Shown in pieces: positions 35,507-44,245 of a stretch of 64,000 nt of DNA. The stretch lies in assembly GCF_016406105.1 (NCBI RefSeq), contig NZ_CP066308.1:2267501-2331500 (forward strand), read 5' to 3'. A program made the position numbers and the translations under genes. The DNA is from Brevibacillus composti. Its GTDB lineage: Bacteria > Bacillota > Bacilli > Brevibacillales > Brevibacillaceae. Every line of letters begins with the position of its first letter. Position 1 is the stretch's first letter. The notes under the pieces are model-generated. The model was not told the DNA's origin and searched no databases. It saw only the letters and a program-made list of their open reading frames with translations.

Positions 35507-36214
35507 CTATTTCCGAGTGGCTGCCTCCAAGGCTACCTCGATCATCGTATTGAAGGTGGTCTGACGCTCCTCCGCGGAAGTCGCCTCCCCCGTCAGGATG
35601 TGGTCGCTCACGGTCAAGATGGACAGTGCCTTGCGCTTGAATTGGGCTGCCAGCGTGTAGAGCGCCGTCGTTTCCATCTCGACCGCCAATACCTGGTAGC
35701 TCGCCAGTTTCTTGTAGAGATCCAGGCTTTCCTGATAAAAGGTATCGCTGGTGAAGACATTCCCTACTTTTACCGACAAACCGCGTCCGACTGCTGCCTG
35801 GTAGGCCTGATGAAGCAGCTCGAAATCGGCGGTTGGCGCATAATCGATCTGATTGAATCGCAGGCGGTTTACCTGGGAATCAGTCGATGAAGACATCGCG
35901 ATAATGACATCGCGCACCTTGATATCCTCCTGGATCGCCCCGCAGGTGCCGACGCGAATCAGGTTTTGGACGCCGTATTCTGCCATCAGCTCATGGATGT
36001 AGATGGAGATGGAGGGTACGCCCATGCCTGTCCCTTGCACGGATACGCGCTGACCTTTGTAGGTACCCGTATATCCGAGCATATTGCGCACCTGATTGTA
36101 ACATACGGCATCTTCCAGGAAGGTCTCCGCTATGTATTTGGCCCGGAGCGGGTCGCCCGGCAGCAATATGGTTTCAGCGATTTCGCCTTGTTTTGCTCCA
36201 ATGTGGACGCTCAT
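35507..36214 (-). CDS. deoD: Purine-nucleoside phosphorylase, DeoD type
   Basis: The protein (235 aa) has the family sequence [16 protein letters not shown], the phosphate/ribose site [32 protein letters not shown] (Met-Glu contacting ribose) and VSDHI (Asp general acid typical of hexameric DeoD). It splits purine (deoxy)nucleosides with phosphate in the cytosol. It is full length and monocistronic. Confidence 0.95.
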   Translation of the reverse strand: MSVHIGAKQGEIAETILLPGDPLRAKYIAETFLEDAVCYNQVRNMLGYTGTYKGQRVSVQGTGMGVPSISIYIHELMAEYGVQNLIRVGTCGAIQEDIKVRDVIIAMSSSTDSQVNRLRFNQIDYAPTADFELLHQAYQAAVGRGLSVKVGNVFTSDTFYQESLDLYKKLASYQVLAVEMETTALYTLAAQFKRKALSILTVSDHILTGEATSAEERQTTFNTMIEVALEAATRK

Positions 36215-36358
36215 GACATCTGCCCCTTTTCCTACTCGATATTTTCCTACTCGCTTATCGTACTATAAATAGGAAAAAAAGCAAAATCATAAACGGAGCA
36301 TGTGTCCGTTCCGGAAGGATACCCTCGCCGAAGAACAGCCACATGCCCCCTCCTCTCC

Positions 36359-37891
36359 CTACAAGCTCAGATGGCAGATACTCCGCTCTCTCGCCCTGAC
36401 CTGGACATGCAGGGCATTCCAACGTGTCCCGTCTGTTCCCATGACGGCATAGGCGCCTGGCGGGACGTGTTCGAAGGAAAAATGCCCCTGTGCGTCTGTC
36501 TTTGCTGTCTGCAGCGTGACCCAGGAAATATCCAGTAAATGCACTGTGAAGGGGACCGATGCCTCCCCTCCGTACACTTTCCCGTCGATCGAACCCTGTT
36601 CCGTCAAGGCTGGCGGGTTTGATCCCGACTCAAAAACCGCTCGGAGCAATTCCTCATCGAGCTTCAGCTCTTTTTGCGCATGCGGATTGCCTCGGAAGGA
36701 CTCAATCGCCGTCCGATACCAGGAGAGTGTCTCTTCCGCCAAGCGCTTGTCGGACCACCTCTCCTCTGCGCGGCTGCGAAAGAGCTGCGCCCGCCTGGAC
36801 CATTTCTCAGGTTCGGCGATGAATTGGCTGATGGCCCGGTACAGATACTCCGCATCCGCTCCCGGTCCGACCATACCTGCGGGATCGTCAAGCAAAAGAT
36901 CTTTGACGCCGCCCACATCTGTGGAGATGACCGGCAGACCGCTGAGTTGCGCCTCCATGATCACCAGCGGCGAGGTGTCATGCAAGGTCGGGAGAACCAC
37001 GACATCTGCCAGGCGCATCACGGCCGGCAGATCAGTGCGGCCGCCCAGGAAACGGACGCTTTCGGTCAAGTTTCTCCGCCGCACCTCTTCCTTCAGTTCT
37101 TGCTCCAGTACGCCATTTCCGGCGATCCAGCACACAAATGTCCGGCCTTCCCGTTGCAGCCTCTCCAAGGCGCGAAGCAGATAGCGATGTCCTTTGATGG
37201 GAACCAGACGGGCCGGACAGAGCAGGACGGGGACCCCGCTCTTTTTGATCAGCTCCGTCTCCGCAGCGGCTTTTTGCTGAAAATCTTGAAGCAGAATGCC
37301 GTACGGGACCACATGCAGACGGGATGGTTCGGCTCCGAGCTCGATAAACGACGCGCGAAGCCACTCGCAGGGCACGAGCGTATACGCAGGCCTGGATACG
37401 CTGAAATACTCCTCTCTCGACACATACCGGGTTTCGATGGACGGTTTGCAGCCGTCCTGGTCATTCACCTGCCATTCTTTTGACTTCAAGTTGTGAAAAG
37501 AAGCGACGATCGGGATGTTCTCGATGGCACGCTGACACGCCAGCGAAGACATAATGTCGTGGGTGTGGATGAGGTCGTAGGCGCTGAGATCCATCGCTCG
37601 TATGGCTGCTTCGAAGGTGTATCTCTCCGTCTCGCGCCAGCGCATCCACGGTGTCATGTCGGGAAACGAAAAGGGCAGAGTCCTGTCCAAATATGCTTCC
37701 ACTGCCTTGCGGAGCGGATATTTCTGGACACGCTGCCTCCCTACGATATAGACCTCCTGCAGACCGGGCGTATGAGCCAGGATATCTACCTGATGTCCAG
37801 CTGCCTCCAGACATTGCTTCAGTATGTTCATGACGGTGCTTCTACCGCCGATCCGTGGATAGGCAGTATAGGCTGTCAGCAGCACTTTCAC
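36359..37891 (-). CDS. GT4 glycosyltransferase with a C-terminal beta-sandwich-like domain
   Basis: The protein (510 aa from GTG 37891) has an N-terminal Rossmann half (VKVLLTAYTAYPRIGGRST, DLIHTHDIM) and a nucleotide-sugar half with LLCPARLVPIKGHRYLL and the retaining EX7E-type PLVIMEAQLSGLPVISTDVGG. After a helical linker a domain of about 80 residues follows (SIDGKVYGGEASVPFTVHL...FSFEHVPPGAYAVMG). It resembles carboxypeptidase-regulatory/CnaB-like sandwiches and is unusual on a GT4. The start overlaps the upstream epimerase stop by 4 bp (GTGA) with GGAGGG in place. It is a paralogue of the enzyme at 41297, with shared PWxRWRExERY and DLIHT motifs. Confidence 0.85.
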   Translation of the reverse strand: MKVLLTAYTAYPRIGGRSTVMNILKQCLEAAGHQVDILAHTPGLQEVYIVGRQRVQKYPLRKAVEAYLDRTLPFSFPDMTPWMRWRETERYTFEAAIRAMDLSAYDLIHTHDIMSSLACQRAIENIPIVASFHNLKSKEWQVNDQDGCKPSIETRYVSREEYFSVSRPAYTLVPCEWLRASFIELGAEPSRLHVVPYGILLQDFQQKAAAETELIKKSGVPVLLCPARLVPIKGHRYLLRALERLQREGRTFVCWIAGNGVLEQELKEEVRRRNLTESVRFLGGRTDLPAVMRLADVVVLPTLHDTSPLVIMEAQLSGLPVISTDVGGVKDLLLDDPAGMVGPGADAEYLYRAISQFIAEPEKWSRRAQLFRSRAEERWSDKRLAEETLSWYRTAIESFRGNPHAQKELKLDEELLRAVFESGSNPPALTEQGSIDGKVYGGEASVPFTVHLLDISWVTLQTAKTDAQGHFSFEHVPPGAYAVMGTDGTRWNALHVQVRARERSICHLSL

Positions 37892-38817
37892 TCTTGTTTC
37901 CCTCCTCCAGCGGAAAAGAACGCAACGGTTTTTTTCAATCCTTCGCGAAGAGAAGTGAGAGGCCGCCATCTCAGCAACTCAAGCGCCTTTTGATTGTTCA
38001 GACAACTGTGGCGAATATCGCCATGCCGCTCCTCCTGATACAAGATCGGGAGCCGGACGGCGGTTATCTCTTGCAGTTGTTCGCACAGCTGCTGGATGGT
38101 CGTCGTTTGCCCCGTGCTGATATTGCAAATAGAGCGAGACCCCTCTGTCAGTGCGCGCACATTGGCCGCGGCAACGTCCTCGACAAAGACAAAATCCCGC
38201 GTTTGCCGCCCGTCCCCGTAGATGACAGGCGATGCGCCGGATAAGAGTTGGCGCGCAAAAATCGAGACCACCCCGCCCTCTCCTTTGACACCTTGGCGGG
38301 GACCGTACACATTGGAGTAACGCAGCACGGAGACGTCGATCGAATAATGCCGGGAGTACCAGTCCAGATACCACTCGCCCAGCCATTTGGAAGCGCCGTA
38401 TAGGGAAATGGGTTGAATCGGATGCGTTTCTGCAATTTTGTCTTCCGCTGTTTCCCCGTACACAGCGCAGGAGGAGGCGAAGATGATCTTCCTCGCTCCA
38501 CTCTTGACCGCGGCATCTGCTACATTCAGCGTCCCCATTACGTTGACGCTGCCGTCCGAAAGCGGTTCGGTCATCGAGCGGGCGACATCCACCTGCGCGG
38601 CCTGATGGATGACTGCTTCGGGGCGTAGTGATCGAAAGAGATTGACCAGCTCCGGGTCCCGAATATCTCGCTCGATCAGCTGCACCTCGGGAGAAAGACG
38701 CGAGCGTACTCCAGTCGACAGGTTATCGATGACGATAATTTGGTGGCCTTGGGCCAGCAGCAGCTCTACGATATGGGACCCGATAAAGCCTGCCCCTCCT
38801 GTAACGAGCACTCTCAT
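37888..38817 (-). CDS. NAD-dependent epimerase/dehydratase (UDP-sugar 4-epimerase type)
   Basis: The protein (309 aa) is an extended SDR. It has NAD site VTGGAGFIGSHIVE, acidic IDNLSTG binding the ribose, Ser in FASSCAVYGE and YGASK (catalytic Tyr/Lys), then RYSNVYGPRQ and DFVFVEDVA. It resembles GalE/WbpP-like UDP-sugar 4-epimerases. It lies between a second SDR and a GT4 with 4-bp overlaps on both sides, so it is part of one translationally coupled operon that builds and uses nucleotide sugars. Confidence 0.88.
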   Translation of the reverse strand: MRVLVTGGAGFIGSHIVELLLAQGHQIIVIDNLSTGVRSRLSPEVQLIERDIRDPELVNLFRSLRPEAVIHQAAQVDVARSMTEPLSDGSVNVMGTLNVADAAVKSGARKIIFASSCAVYGETAEDKIAETHPIQPISLYGASKWLGEWYLDWYSRHYSIDVSVLRYSNVYGPRQGVKGEGGVVSIFARQLLSGASPVIYGDGRQTRDFVFVEDVAAANVRALTEGSRSICNISTGQTTTIQQLCEQLQEITAVRLPILYQEERHGDIRHSCLNNQKALELLRWRPLTSLREGLKKTVAFFSAGGGKQE

Positions 38818-39800
38818 CCGGAATCTCTCCCCGACTTCTGTAGCTGCTGCCGGTACCAGTCGATCGTCTTCTTCAAGCCTTCCGCCAAAGATACCTGCGG
38901 CCGGTAATCCAGCACTTCGAGAGCACGCTGCAAGCTGGGCTGTCTCCGCTGCATGTCTTCGTAGCCGGGGCCGTATGCTTCTTCATAAGAACGGGTGATG
39001 ATCGGCGAGGACGATTGGGCCAGTTCGACAACCAGTTTGGCGGTTTCCCGAATGGAAATCGGTTTGTCATTCCCGATATTGATCACGAGGCCGTTTGCCT
39101 GCGGCTGCAAAGCGCGGAACGTCCCTTCTACGGTATCGTCGATGAAGGTAAAGCAGCGTGTCTGCTCACCTGTTCCGTAGACGTACAGCGGTTCGTTTTT
39201 CAGGGCGGCGGTCACAAACCGCGGGATCACTCCGCCGTACGCAGAAGAGGTCGCCCGCGGACCGTAGGTGTTGAAATAGCGCAAGATCGTAACCGGCAGT
39301 CCCATCGAAGCGTATGCGAGACAGAGATGCTCATCCAGCGCTTTGGCGGTGGAATAGCACCAGCGATGGGTAGCTGTCGAACCCAGAATCCGGTCGTCGT
39401 CTTCCTGAAAAGGAATCGCGGTATTTTTCCCGTAGACTTCGGAGGTGGAGGCGAAAATGACCTTCTTCCGTTCGGGGAAGGCTGCCTCCAGCACCAGCTT
39501 GGTGCCGTCGATATTCCCATTGATCACCTTCAACGGGTTTTCCACGGTATTTTTTACCCCGAGAACGGCTGCCAGATGGTAGATTGCGTCTACCTTCCGG
39601 ACCAGCTCCCGCAGGATCTTTTCATCGAGCACGCTGCCTTGGACAAAATGCATGTTCGGGTGTGCTTGCAAGGGGGATACAAACGCATGTTTGCCGGTAG
39701 ACAGGTCATCCAGCGCCCACACCTCGTGCTGCTCTCGCAATAAGCGCTCTACCAGATGGGAACCGATAAAACCGGCTCCCCCCGTCACCAGAATTTTCAC
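38814..39800 (-). CDS. NAD-dependent epimerase/dehydratase (second SDR)
   Basis: The protein (328 aa) is an extended SDR with VTGGAGFIGSHLVE, LDDLSTG, VIFASTSEVYGKN, CYSTAKALDEHL (Tyr/Lys) and RYFNTYGPRA. The STSEVYG and linking patterns recall UDP-xylose synthase or decarboxylating enzymes more than GalE. Because the next gene upstream oxidises a UDP-sugar to a uronic acid, decarboxylation or epimerisation of a UDP-uronate is a reasonable proposal. The overlap with the following epimerase is 4 bp. Confidence 0.85.
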   Translation of the reverse strand: MKILVTGGAGFIGSHLVERLLREQHEVWALDDLSTGKHAFVSPLQAHPNMHFVQGSVLDEKILRELVRKVDAIYHLAAVLGVKNTVENPLKVINGNIDGTKLVLEAAFPERKKVIFASTSEVYGKNTAIPFQEDDDRILGSTATHRWCYSTAKALDEHLCLAYASMGLPVTILRYFNTYGPRATSSAYGGVIPRFVTAALKNEPLYVYGTGEQTRCFTFIDDTVEGTFRALQPQANGLVINIGNDKPISIRETAKLVVELAQSSSPIITRSYEEAYGPGYEDMQRRQPSLQRALEVLDYRPQVSLAEGLKKTIDWYRQQLQKSGRDSG

Positions 39801-39812
39801 AGAATCTCCTCC

Positions 39813-41096
39813 CTATAACGAAATGAGATTATTTTGCGAACGGGTATAGACGCGGCGAGTGTCAAAGAGCAATCGGGCATGGTCTCCAATCATTTCATAG
39901 GGAAGCCCGGTATGGTCGGTTAGCAGTACGACGCAGTCATAGGTGGACAAGCCCGTCGGCGATAGCGGCGTGCTTCCGATTTCTCTGCCGTTTACCCTCA
40001 ATTCGGGTACAAGCGGATCATGGTAGGCGACGTTCAGCTCCATGCTGTCCAGCTTTTCCAGGATCGCCAGCGCCGTCGATTCTCTTACGTCGTTTACGTC
40101 TTTTTTGTACGTCAGGCCGATCAGCAATATTTGCTGCTGCGTCAGCGGCTTTTCACTCCCCAGCAGCTTGAGGATGCGGCTGATGATATAGTCCGGCATC
40201 TGGTCGTTGATCGCCTTGGCCAGCTGGATGAAGCGCGTCTCCTGATCGTAGTGTTTAGCCTTCCATTGCAGGTAGAGCGGATCGACCGGGATGCAATGTC
40301 CACCGATGCCCGGTCCGGGATAGTAAGCCGTGAATCCGTACGGCTTCGTTTTGGCGGCTTCGATCACTTCCCACACATCGATTCCCATCTCCGCACAGAT
40401 CATAGCGAATTCATTCATAAAGGAGATGTTGACAAAGCGCTGGCTGTTCTCCAGCAATTTCGTCATTTCGGCCGCTTTTGGCGAACTGACCGGTACGAGG
40501 TGTTGAAATGCCAGCCCGTATATCTCCTTTACCTTTTCCAAGCAAGCAGGTGAGATTCCACTGATCACCTTCGGAATCTCTTCCAATGAAAAAGCTTTGT
40601 TGCCGGGATCAATTCTCTCCGGAGAATAGCCGAGGAAGAAATCTTTGCCTGCCAAAAGTCCGCTCCGAGCGAAGATTGGCAGCAGCACCTCTTCCGTCGT
40701 TCCCGGAAACGTGGAGCTTTCCAGTACAATCAATTGACCGTTATGCAGGTAGGGCACGAGCGATTTGGCAGCAGCCTGGACGTAGCTTAAATCCGGGTAC
40801 GAATGATCGCGGAGAGGCGTTGGCACGCAGAGGATAATCGCTTGGGCAAACCGGACTTCCGCGAAATCATGGGTGGCTTCAAAACACCCCGTCTCAAAGA
40901 GTGAGCGAATCTCACGATCATGTATGTCGGTCAAATAGCTTCTGCCCGAGTGAAGCATTTCTACTTTTTTTGTGTCAACGTCTATCCCGATAACAGATAC
41001 TCTTTTCGATGCAAACAGCATGGCAAGAGGTAACCCGACATACCCCAACCCGATGATGGCCACGACAGGTGCCGCCTTTTCTTTGTCCGCGGTCAA
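39813..41096 (-). CDS. Nucleotide-sugar dehydrogenase (UDP-HexNAc 6-dehydrogenase type)
   Basis: The protein (427 aa) has NAD site IGLGYVGLPLAMLF, the central domain with NSQRFVNISFMNEFAMIC, and the catalytic Cys in PGIGGHCIPVDPLYL. The GGHCIPVDP form is typical of UDP-N-acetyl-hexosamine dehydrogenases (WbpA/WecC/CapL), not of UDP-glucose dehydrogenases (GGSCFPKD). The C-terminal half has LTYKKDVNDVRESTALAI. It starts the minus-strand cluster, 12 bp before the next gene, and should supply a UDP-HexNAc uronic acid. Confidence 0.92.
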   Translation of the reverse strand: MTADKEKAAPVVAIIGLGYVGLPLAMLFASKRVSVIGIDVDTKKVEMLHSGRSYLTDIHDREIRSLFETGCFEATHDFAEVRFAQAIILCVPTPLRDHSYPDLSYVQAAAKSLVPYLHNGQLIVLESSTFPGTTEEVLLPIFARSGLLAGKDFFLGYSPERIDPGNKAFSLEEIPKVISGISPACLEKVKEIYGLAFQHLVPVSSPKAAEMTKLLENSQRFVNISFMNEFAMICAEMGIDVWEVIEAAKTKPYGFTAYYPGPGIGGHCIPVDPLYLQWKAKHYDQETRFIQLAKAINDQMPDYIISRILKLLGSEKPLTQQQILLIGLTYKKDVNDVRESTALAILEKLDSMELNVAYHDPLVPELRVNGREIGSTPLSPTGLSTYDCVVLLTDHTGLPYEMIGDHARLLFDTRRVYTRSQNNLISL

Positions 41097-41296
41097 CCAG
41101 GTTTCCTCCCTTCGTTTATGGCTATGTTAGGATATGTGAACGACCATCCATCCGATATGGTCGGATATACCATCTTTTAAAAGAGTAGGGTGTATGTCAC
41201 AAAAAAATAGATGAACATCCTCTTCCGCAAGTCCGCATGTCGACATATATCATAGTGAGCCGTTGTGCGATGAAACAGAAAAGGAGAGATTCATAG

Positions 41297-42517
41297 GTGC
41301 GTATCCTCATCGCAACTTACTGGTACCTGCCGCACGTAGGGGGGGTCAATACCTATGTCAACGTGCTTCGGAAAGAGTTGATCCGGGCAGGCCACCAGGT
41401 CGACGTACTCGCCCACCACCCCGACATGGACAAATACTATATGGTTCACACCGGGCGGTACTTGACAAAAGCGAAGATCAAGCAGGTAGTCTATGACAAT
41501 GTCATCAAGTACTACGAAACCTCGCAGCCATATGTCGACCCTTGGGTTCGTTGGCGCGAGATCGAGCGGTATGCCTACGAGCTGGCCGCCGTCACCTTCA
41601 ATTTGAAAGGGTACGACCTCATCCACACGCAGGACATTATCTCGACGCGTGCGCTATGGAGAGTCAAACCGCGCCATGTTCCTCTCGTGTCGACCATACA
41701 CGGTCTGCTCGCTACCGAGCATGTCATCGCCGGCGACGTCACCAGCAGACGATCCATTCCCTGGAAATACGTCTGCAAAGAGGAATACTACGGTGCCACT
41801 TCTGCGACGAAAACGATCGTGCCCACCGCATGGCTGAAACGAAAGCTGAGCGGACCTAACTACGGCGTGCCCGCCCGTATCCTCCACACTATTCCGTACG
41901 GCATGGACATTGGTGAATTCTTGCAAAAATACAACGCTCCTACCTACTCCTATGTCCCTCCTGTTCCTGCGGGAAAAACTGTCTTGATCTGCCCAGCAAG
42001 ACTCGTTCCGGTCAAGGGACATCGCTATCTCCTCAAGGCTTTGCACATGCTGAAACAGCGCAGGAATGACTTTGTCTGTTGGCTGATCGGGAATGGCATC
42101 CTGTATGATGAACTGGTAGCCATGGCTCATTCACTGGGGATTATGGATGTCGTCCACTTTTTGGGCGATCGCAATGACGTCCCACAGCTCATGAAAAAAA
42201 GCGATATTCTCGTCCTTCCTTCTGTTCAGGACAACCACCCATTCTCGATCATGGAAGCCCAAGTAGCCGGCAAACTCGTAGTCGCATCTGACGCCGGCGG
42301 TATCCCGGAGATGGTCTCCCACAATAAGACCGGCTTCATCTTTTCCTCACGCAATAGTGAAGATCTTGCAGCCAAATTGAACACGGTTCTCTCCAATCCG
42401 TTCATCCGCAAGCAAGCGGCCGAACAGGGCCGGAAATGGGGGATGATCCGCTGGGCACCATCCACGCTGTTGGATAAAACCATGAAAATGTACCTCGCAG
42501 CATTAGGGAAGGAGTAG
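41297..42517 (+). CDS. GT4 glycosyltransferase
   Basis: The protein (406 aa) begins VRILIATYWYLPHVGGVNTYV and has DLIHTQDIIS, KTVLICPARLVPVKGHRYLL and PFSIMEAQVAGKLVVASDAGG (nucleotide-sugar Glu residues). GTG 41297 follows AAGGAGAG. It is a paralogue of the enzyme at 36359 without the added C-terminal domain. The gene diverges from the dehydrogenase operon across a 200-bp region and is followed 8 bp later by the basic protein gene, so the two are co-expressed. Confidence 0.9.
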   Translation: MRILIATYWYLPHVGGVNTYVNVLRKELIRAGHQVDVLAHHPDMDKYYMVHTGRYLTKAKIKQVVYDNVIKYYETSQPYVDPWVRWREIERYAYELAAVTFNLKGYDLIHTQDIISTRALWRVKPRHVPLVSTIHGLLATEHVIAGDVTSRRSIPWKYVCKEEYYGATSATKTIVPTAWLKRKLSGPNYGVPARILHTIPYGMDIGEFLQKYNAPTYSYVPPVPAGKTVLICPARLVPVKGHRYLLKALHMLKQRRNDFVCWLIGNGILYDELVAMAHSLGIMDVVHFLGDRNDVPQLMKKSDILVLPSVQDNHPFSIMEAQVAGKLVVASDAGGIPEMVSHNKTGFIFSSRNSEDLAAKLNTVLSNPFIRKQAAEQGRKWGMIRWAPSTLLDKTMKMYLAALGKE

Positions 42518-42525
42518 ACAAGACC

Positions 42526-43293
42526 ATGGCAATCAAAAAAGCGATCGGCCATGCCCCGCTTAAAAGGAATAAAGTCCTCCTGCACGCCAAAGCGCGGATT
42601 CGTCAGACGTCTGTGAACCTTCGAAAAGCCCCGAAACTAAAAGCAAAGGTGACGCAAAATCGACAGCTCACCATCAAGAGAAGAAATAAAATCTACCTTG
42701 CCTACTGTCAGCTGATGCGGAGAAGGGGCTTCAGCATGACCCTGGATGCGGCCAGACGGCTTCCCTTTCGACTCGTCATGAATACGCTCAACCGTGCAAA
42801 AGCCAAGAAGGCAGCGAGACCAAGACTGGTACCAAAACCTAAACTCTTGACTAAGCCATGGACAAAAGGCAAGCGGAGACTTGCGCACACGAGCAGGAGA
42901 AGACAGTGGAAGCGCCTGGCTCCCGTTCAGAAAAAGAGAAAACGAACCGGCCCTGGTGCGTATGCCTCTCAGGCTCCCCAACGGAACTATCAAGCGGTTG
43001 CTGCAACTGCCGTACCGATGTGGGATCCCGGCGATATCAATGCCCCTGCCCCCTTAATCGAGGAAATCCACGCAAACAACACGGAGATCCCGCACCTTGA
43101 TCACATTTTTTCGCAGAACACCGACCCTACTATCGATCCCGGACTATGGTCCCTCGTCGTCGGGGAACTGCCCGAGAATTATCAGATTCCCGATCCCGCT
43201 TTTACGACCAGTCTGGCTTATGCCCGAGCTGAAGTATTGGATCCGACGCAATCGAGTGGAGATGATATCCTCACCCCCGATACGGAATTGTAA
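42526..43293 (+). CDS. Two-part protein: very basic first half, acidic tail (255 aa)
   Basis: Residues 1-150 are extremely rich in Lys and Arg (HAKARIRQTSVNLRKAPKLK, KKAARPRLVPKPKLLTKP, RRRQWKRLAPVQKKRKRTG). Residues 165-255 are acidic and Pro/Asp-rich (MWDPGDINAPAPLIEEIHA to SSGDDILTPDTEL). There is no signal peptide or membrane helix. ATG 42526 follows GGAAGGAG, 8 bp after the GT4 stop, and a strong terminator follows. I do not recognise a family. The basic part could bind polyanion (nucleic acid, teichoic or uronic polymer) and the acidic tail proteins, as in some spore-surface scaffolds; this is inference. Confidence 0.75.
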   Translation: MAIKKAIGHAPLKRNKVLLHAKARIRQTSVNLRKAPKLKAKVTQNRQLTIKRRNKIYLAYCQLMRRRGFSMTLDAARRLPFRLVMNTLNRAKAKKAARPRLVPKPKLLTKPWTKGKRRLAHTSRRRQWKRLAPVQKKRKRTGPGAYASQAPQRNYQAVAATAVPMWDPGDINAPAPLIEEIHANNTEIPHLDHIFSQNTDPTIDPGLWSLVVGELPENYQIPDPAFTTSLAYARAEVLDPTQSSGDDILTPDTEL

Positions 43294-43298
43294 ATATC

Positions 43299-43335
43299 AA
43301 AAACCGTTGTCGCGATTGCGTGACAACGGTTTTTT
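43299..43335. terminator. Bidirectional terminator in the glycan cluster
   Basis: AAAAACCGTTGTC and GACAACGGTTTTTT arms separate the basic-protein gene from the convergent GT2 genes. Confidence 0.92.
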
Positions 43336-43342
43336 ATTCACC

Positions 43343-44245
43343 TTATATATCCGCAGGCAGGAGCAGATGCTGGGGGGTCAGCTCCTCCGTGCGCTCCATC
43401 TGTTGAAAGAGGTGTCGACGGCGCAACTGGTCGGGGAAAAACGCCCGCTCAGACTTCATCTCTTGCAGGTACTGAAACGCCTCCAAATGATCCCCCAAGA
43501 TCATATCTCTCACCTGATTGTTTGCGAGACGATTGTTGCTTCGTTTCCGATTGAGCCGGATCACATTCACGCTGGCTGGATGCTCGACGCGCAGCCCTTG
43601 CAGGATCGCGATGGTTTGGGCGAGCGGCGGAACCATCAGACTATCGTAGCCCAACAAAGAAACAGCCGAACGTTTCATCGCGTGCGGTACAGCGGTCAAG
43701 GAAGAAAAACCCAGGTCTGGACGAAGCAGCATGCGGTTTAAATACGATTTGGCCATACTGATCGCATCTATTTTTGCGGTTTGATTGAGAAATGGATTCA
43801 CATTATTTAGGGAAATATCGGTTCCCCGGTAACAAGCTGACACAAAAAGCTGAAGGTATTCTGCTGGGATCACCATATCACCGTCGATAAACAGCAAAAC
43901 ATCGCCCGTCGCTTCTCTGGCCCCAATCGCTCTTCCGACATCATGTCCCAATCGGAAAGGGTACGAATAACGAATGACCCGATGCCTTGCCACGAGCTGT
44001 GGCGTCTGGTCCTGACACCCGTTTGCGATGACCAGAATCTCTTTTGGGTGCAGCCGTTCCGCCTGCTGCAGAACTTTTTCGATTGTCTTTTCCTCGTTTT
44101 GCACCGGGATGATCACAGAGAGATGCCGCTTGTTCGCTTGCCGTGCTTGCTTGTGGAGAATCGGCCTTTTGCTGCGGTTGAGGGCATTCTTGCGTGATGC
44201 ACGCTTTTTTGCCTGTGCACGGTTCTTAACGATCCGGGTAACCAC
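43343..44245 (-). CDS. GT2 glycosyltransferase with basic N-terminal extension
   Basis: The protein (300 aa) has a 40-residue Lys/Arg-rich start (VKNRAQAKKRASRKNALNRS) before the GT-A domain: LSVIIPVQNEEKTIEKVL, LGHDVGRAIGAREA, and the metal-binding acidic motif VLLFIDGDMVIP. GTG 44245 has GGGGAG upstream and lies 20 bp inside the end of the preceding GT2, to which it is clearly paralogous. The basic extension resembles the composition of the neighbouring 42526 protein, so both may be held at the same site. Confidence 0.86.
   Translation of the reverse strand: MVTRIVKNRAQAKKRASRKNALNRSKRPILHKQARQANKRHLSVIIPVQNEEKTIEKVLQQAERLHPKEILVIANGCQDQTPQLVARHRVIRYSYPFRLGHDVGRAIGAREATGDVLLFIDGDMVIPAEYLQLFVSACYRGTDISLNNVNPFLNQTAKIDAISMAKSYLNRMLLRPDLGFSSLTAVPHAMKRSAVSLLGYDSLMVPPLAQTIAILQGLRVEHPASVNVIRLNRKRSNNRLANNQVRDMILGDHLEAFQYLQEMKSERAFFPDQLRRRHLFQQMERTEELTPQHLLLPADI

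Noticed and set aside
41140..41180. Overlapping GATATGGTC/GGATATACC dyads in the divergent glycan-cluster promoter region as an operator or sigma-K site
   Set aside because: The repeats are imperfect and no -35/-10 pair could be assigned to either strand.
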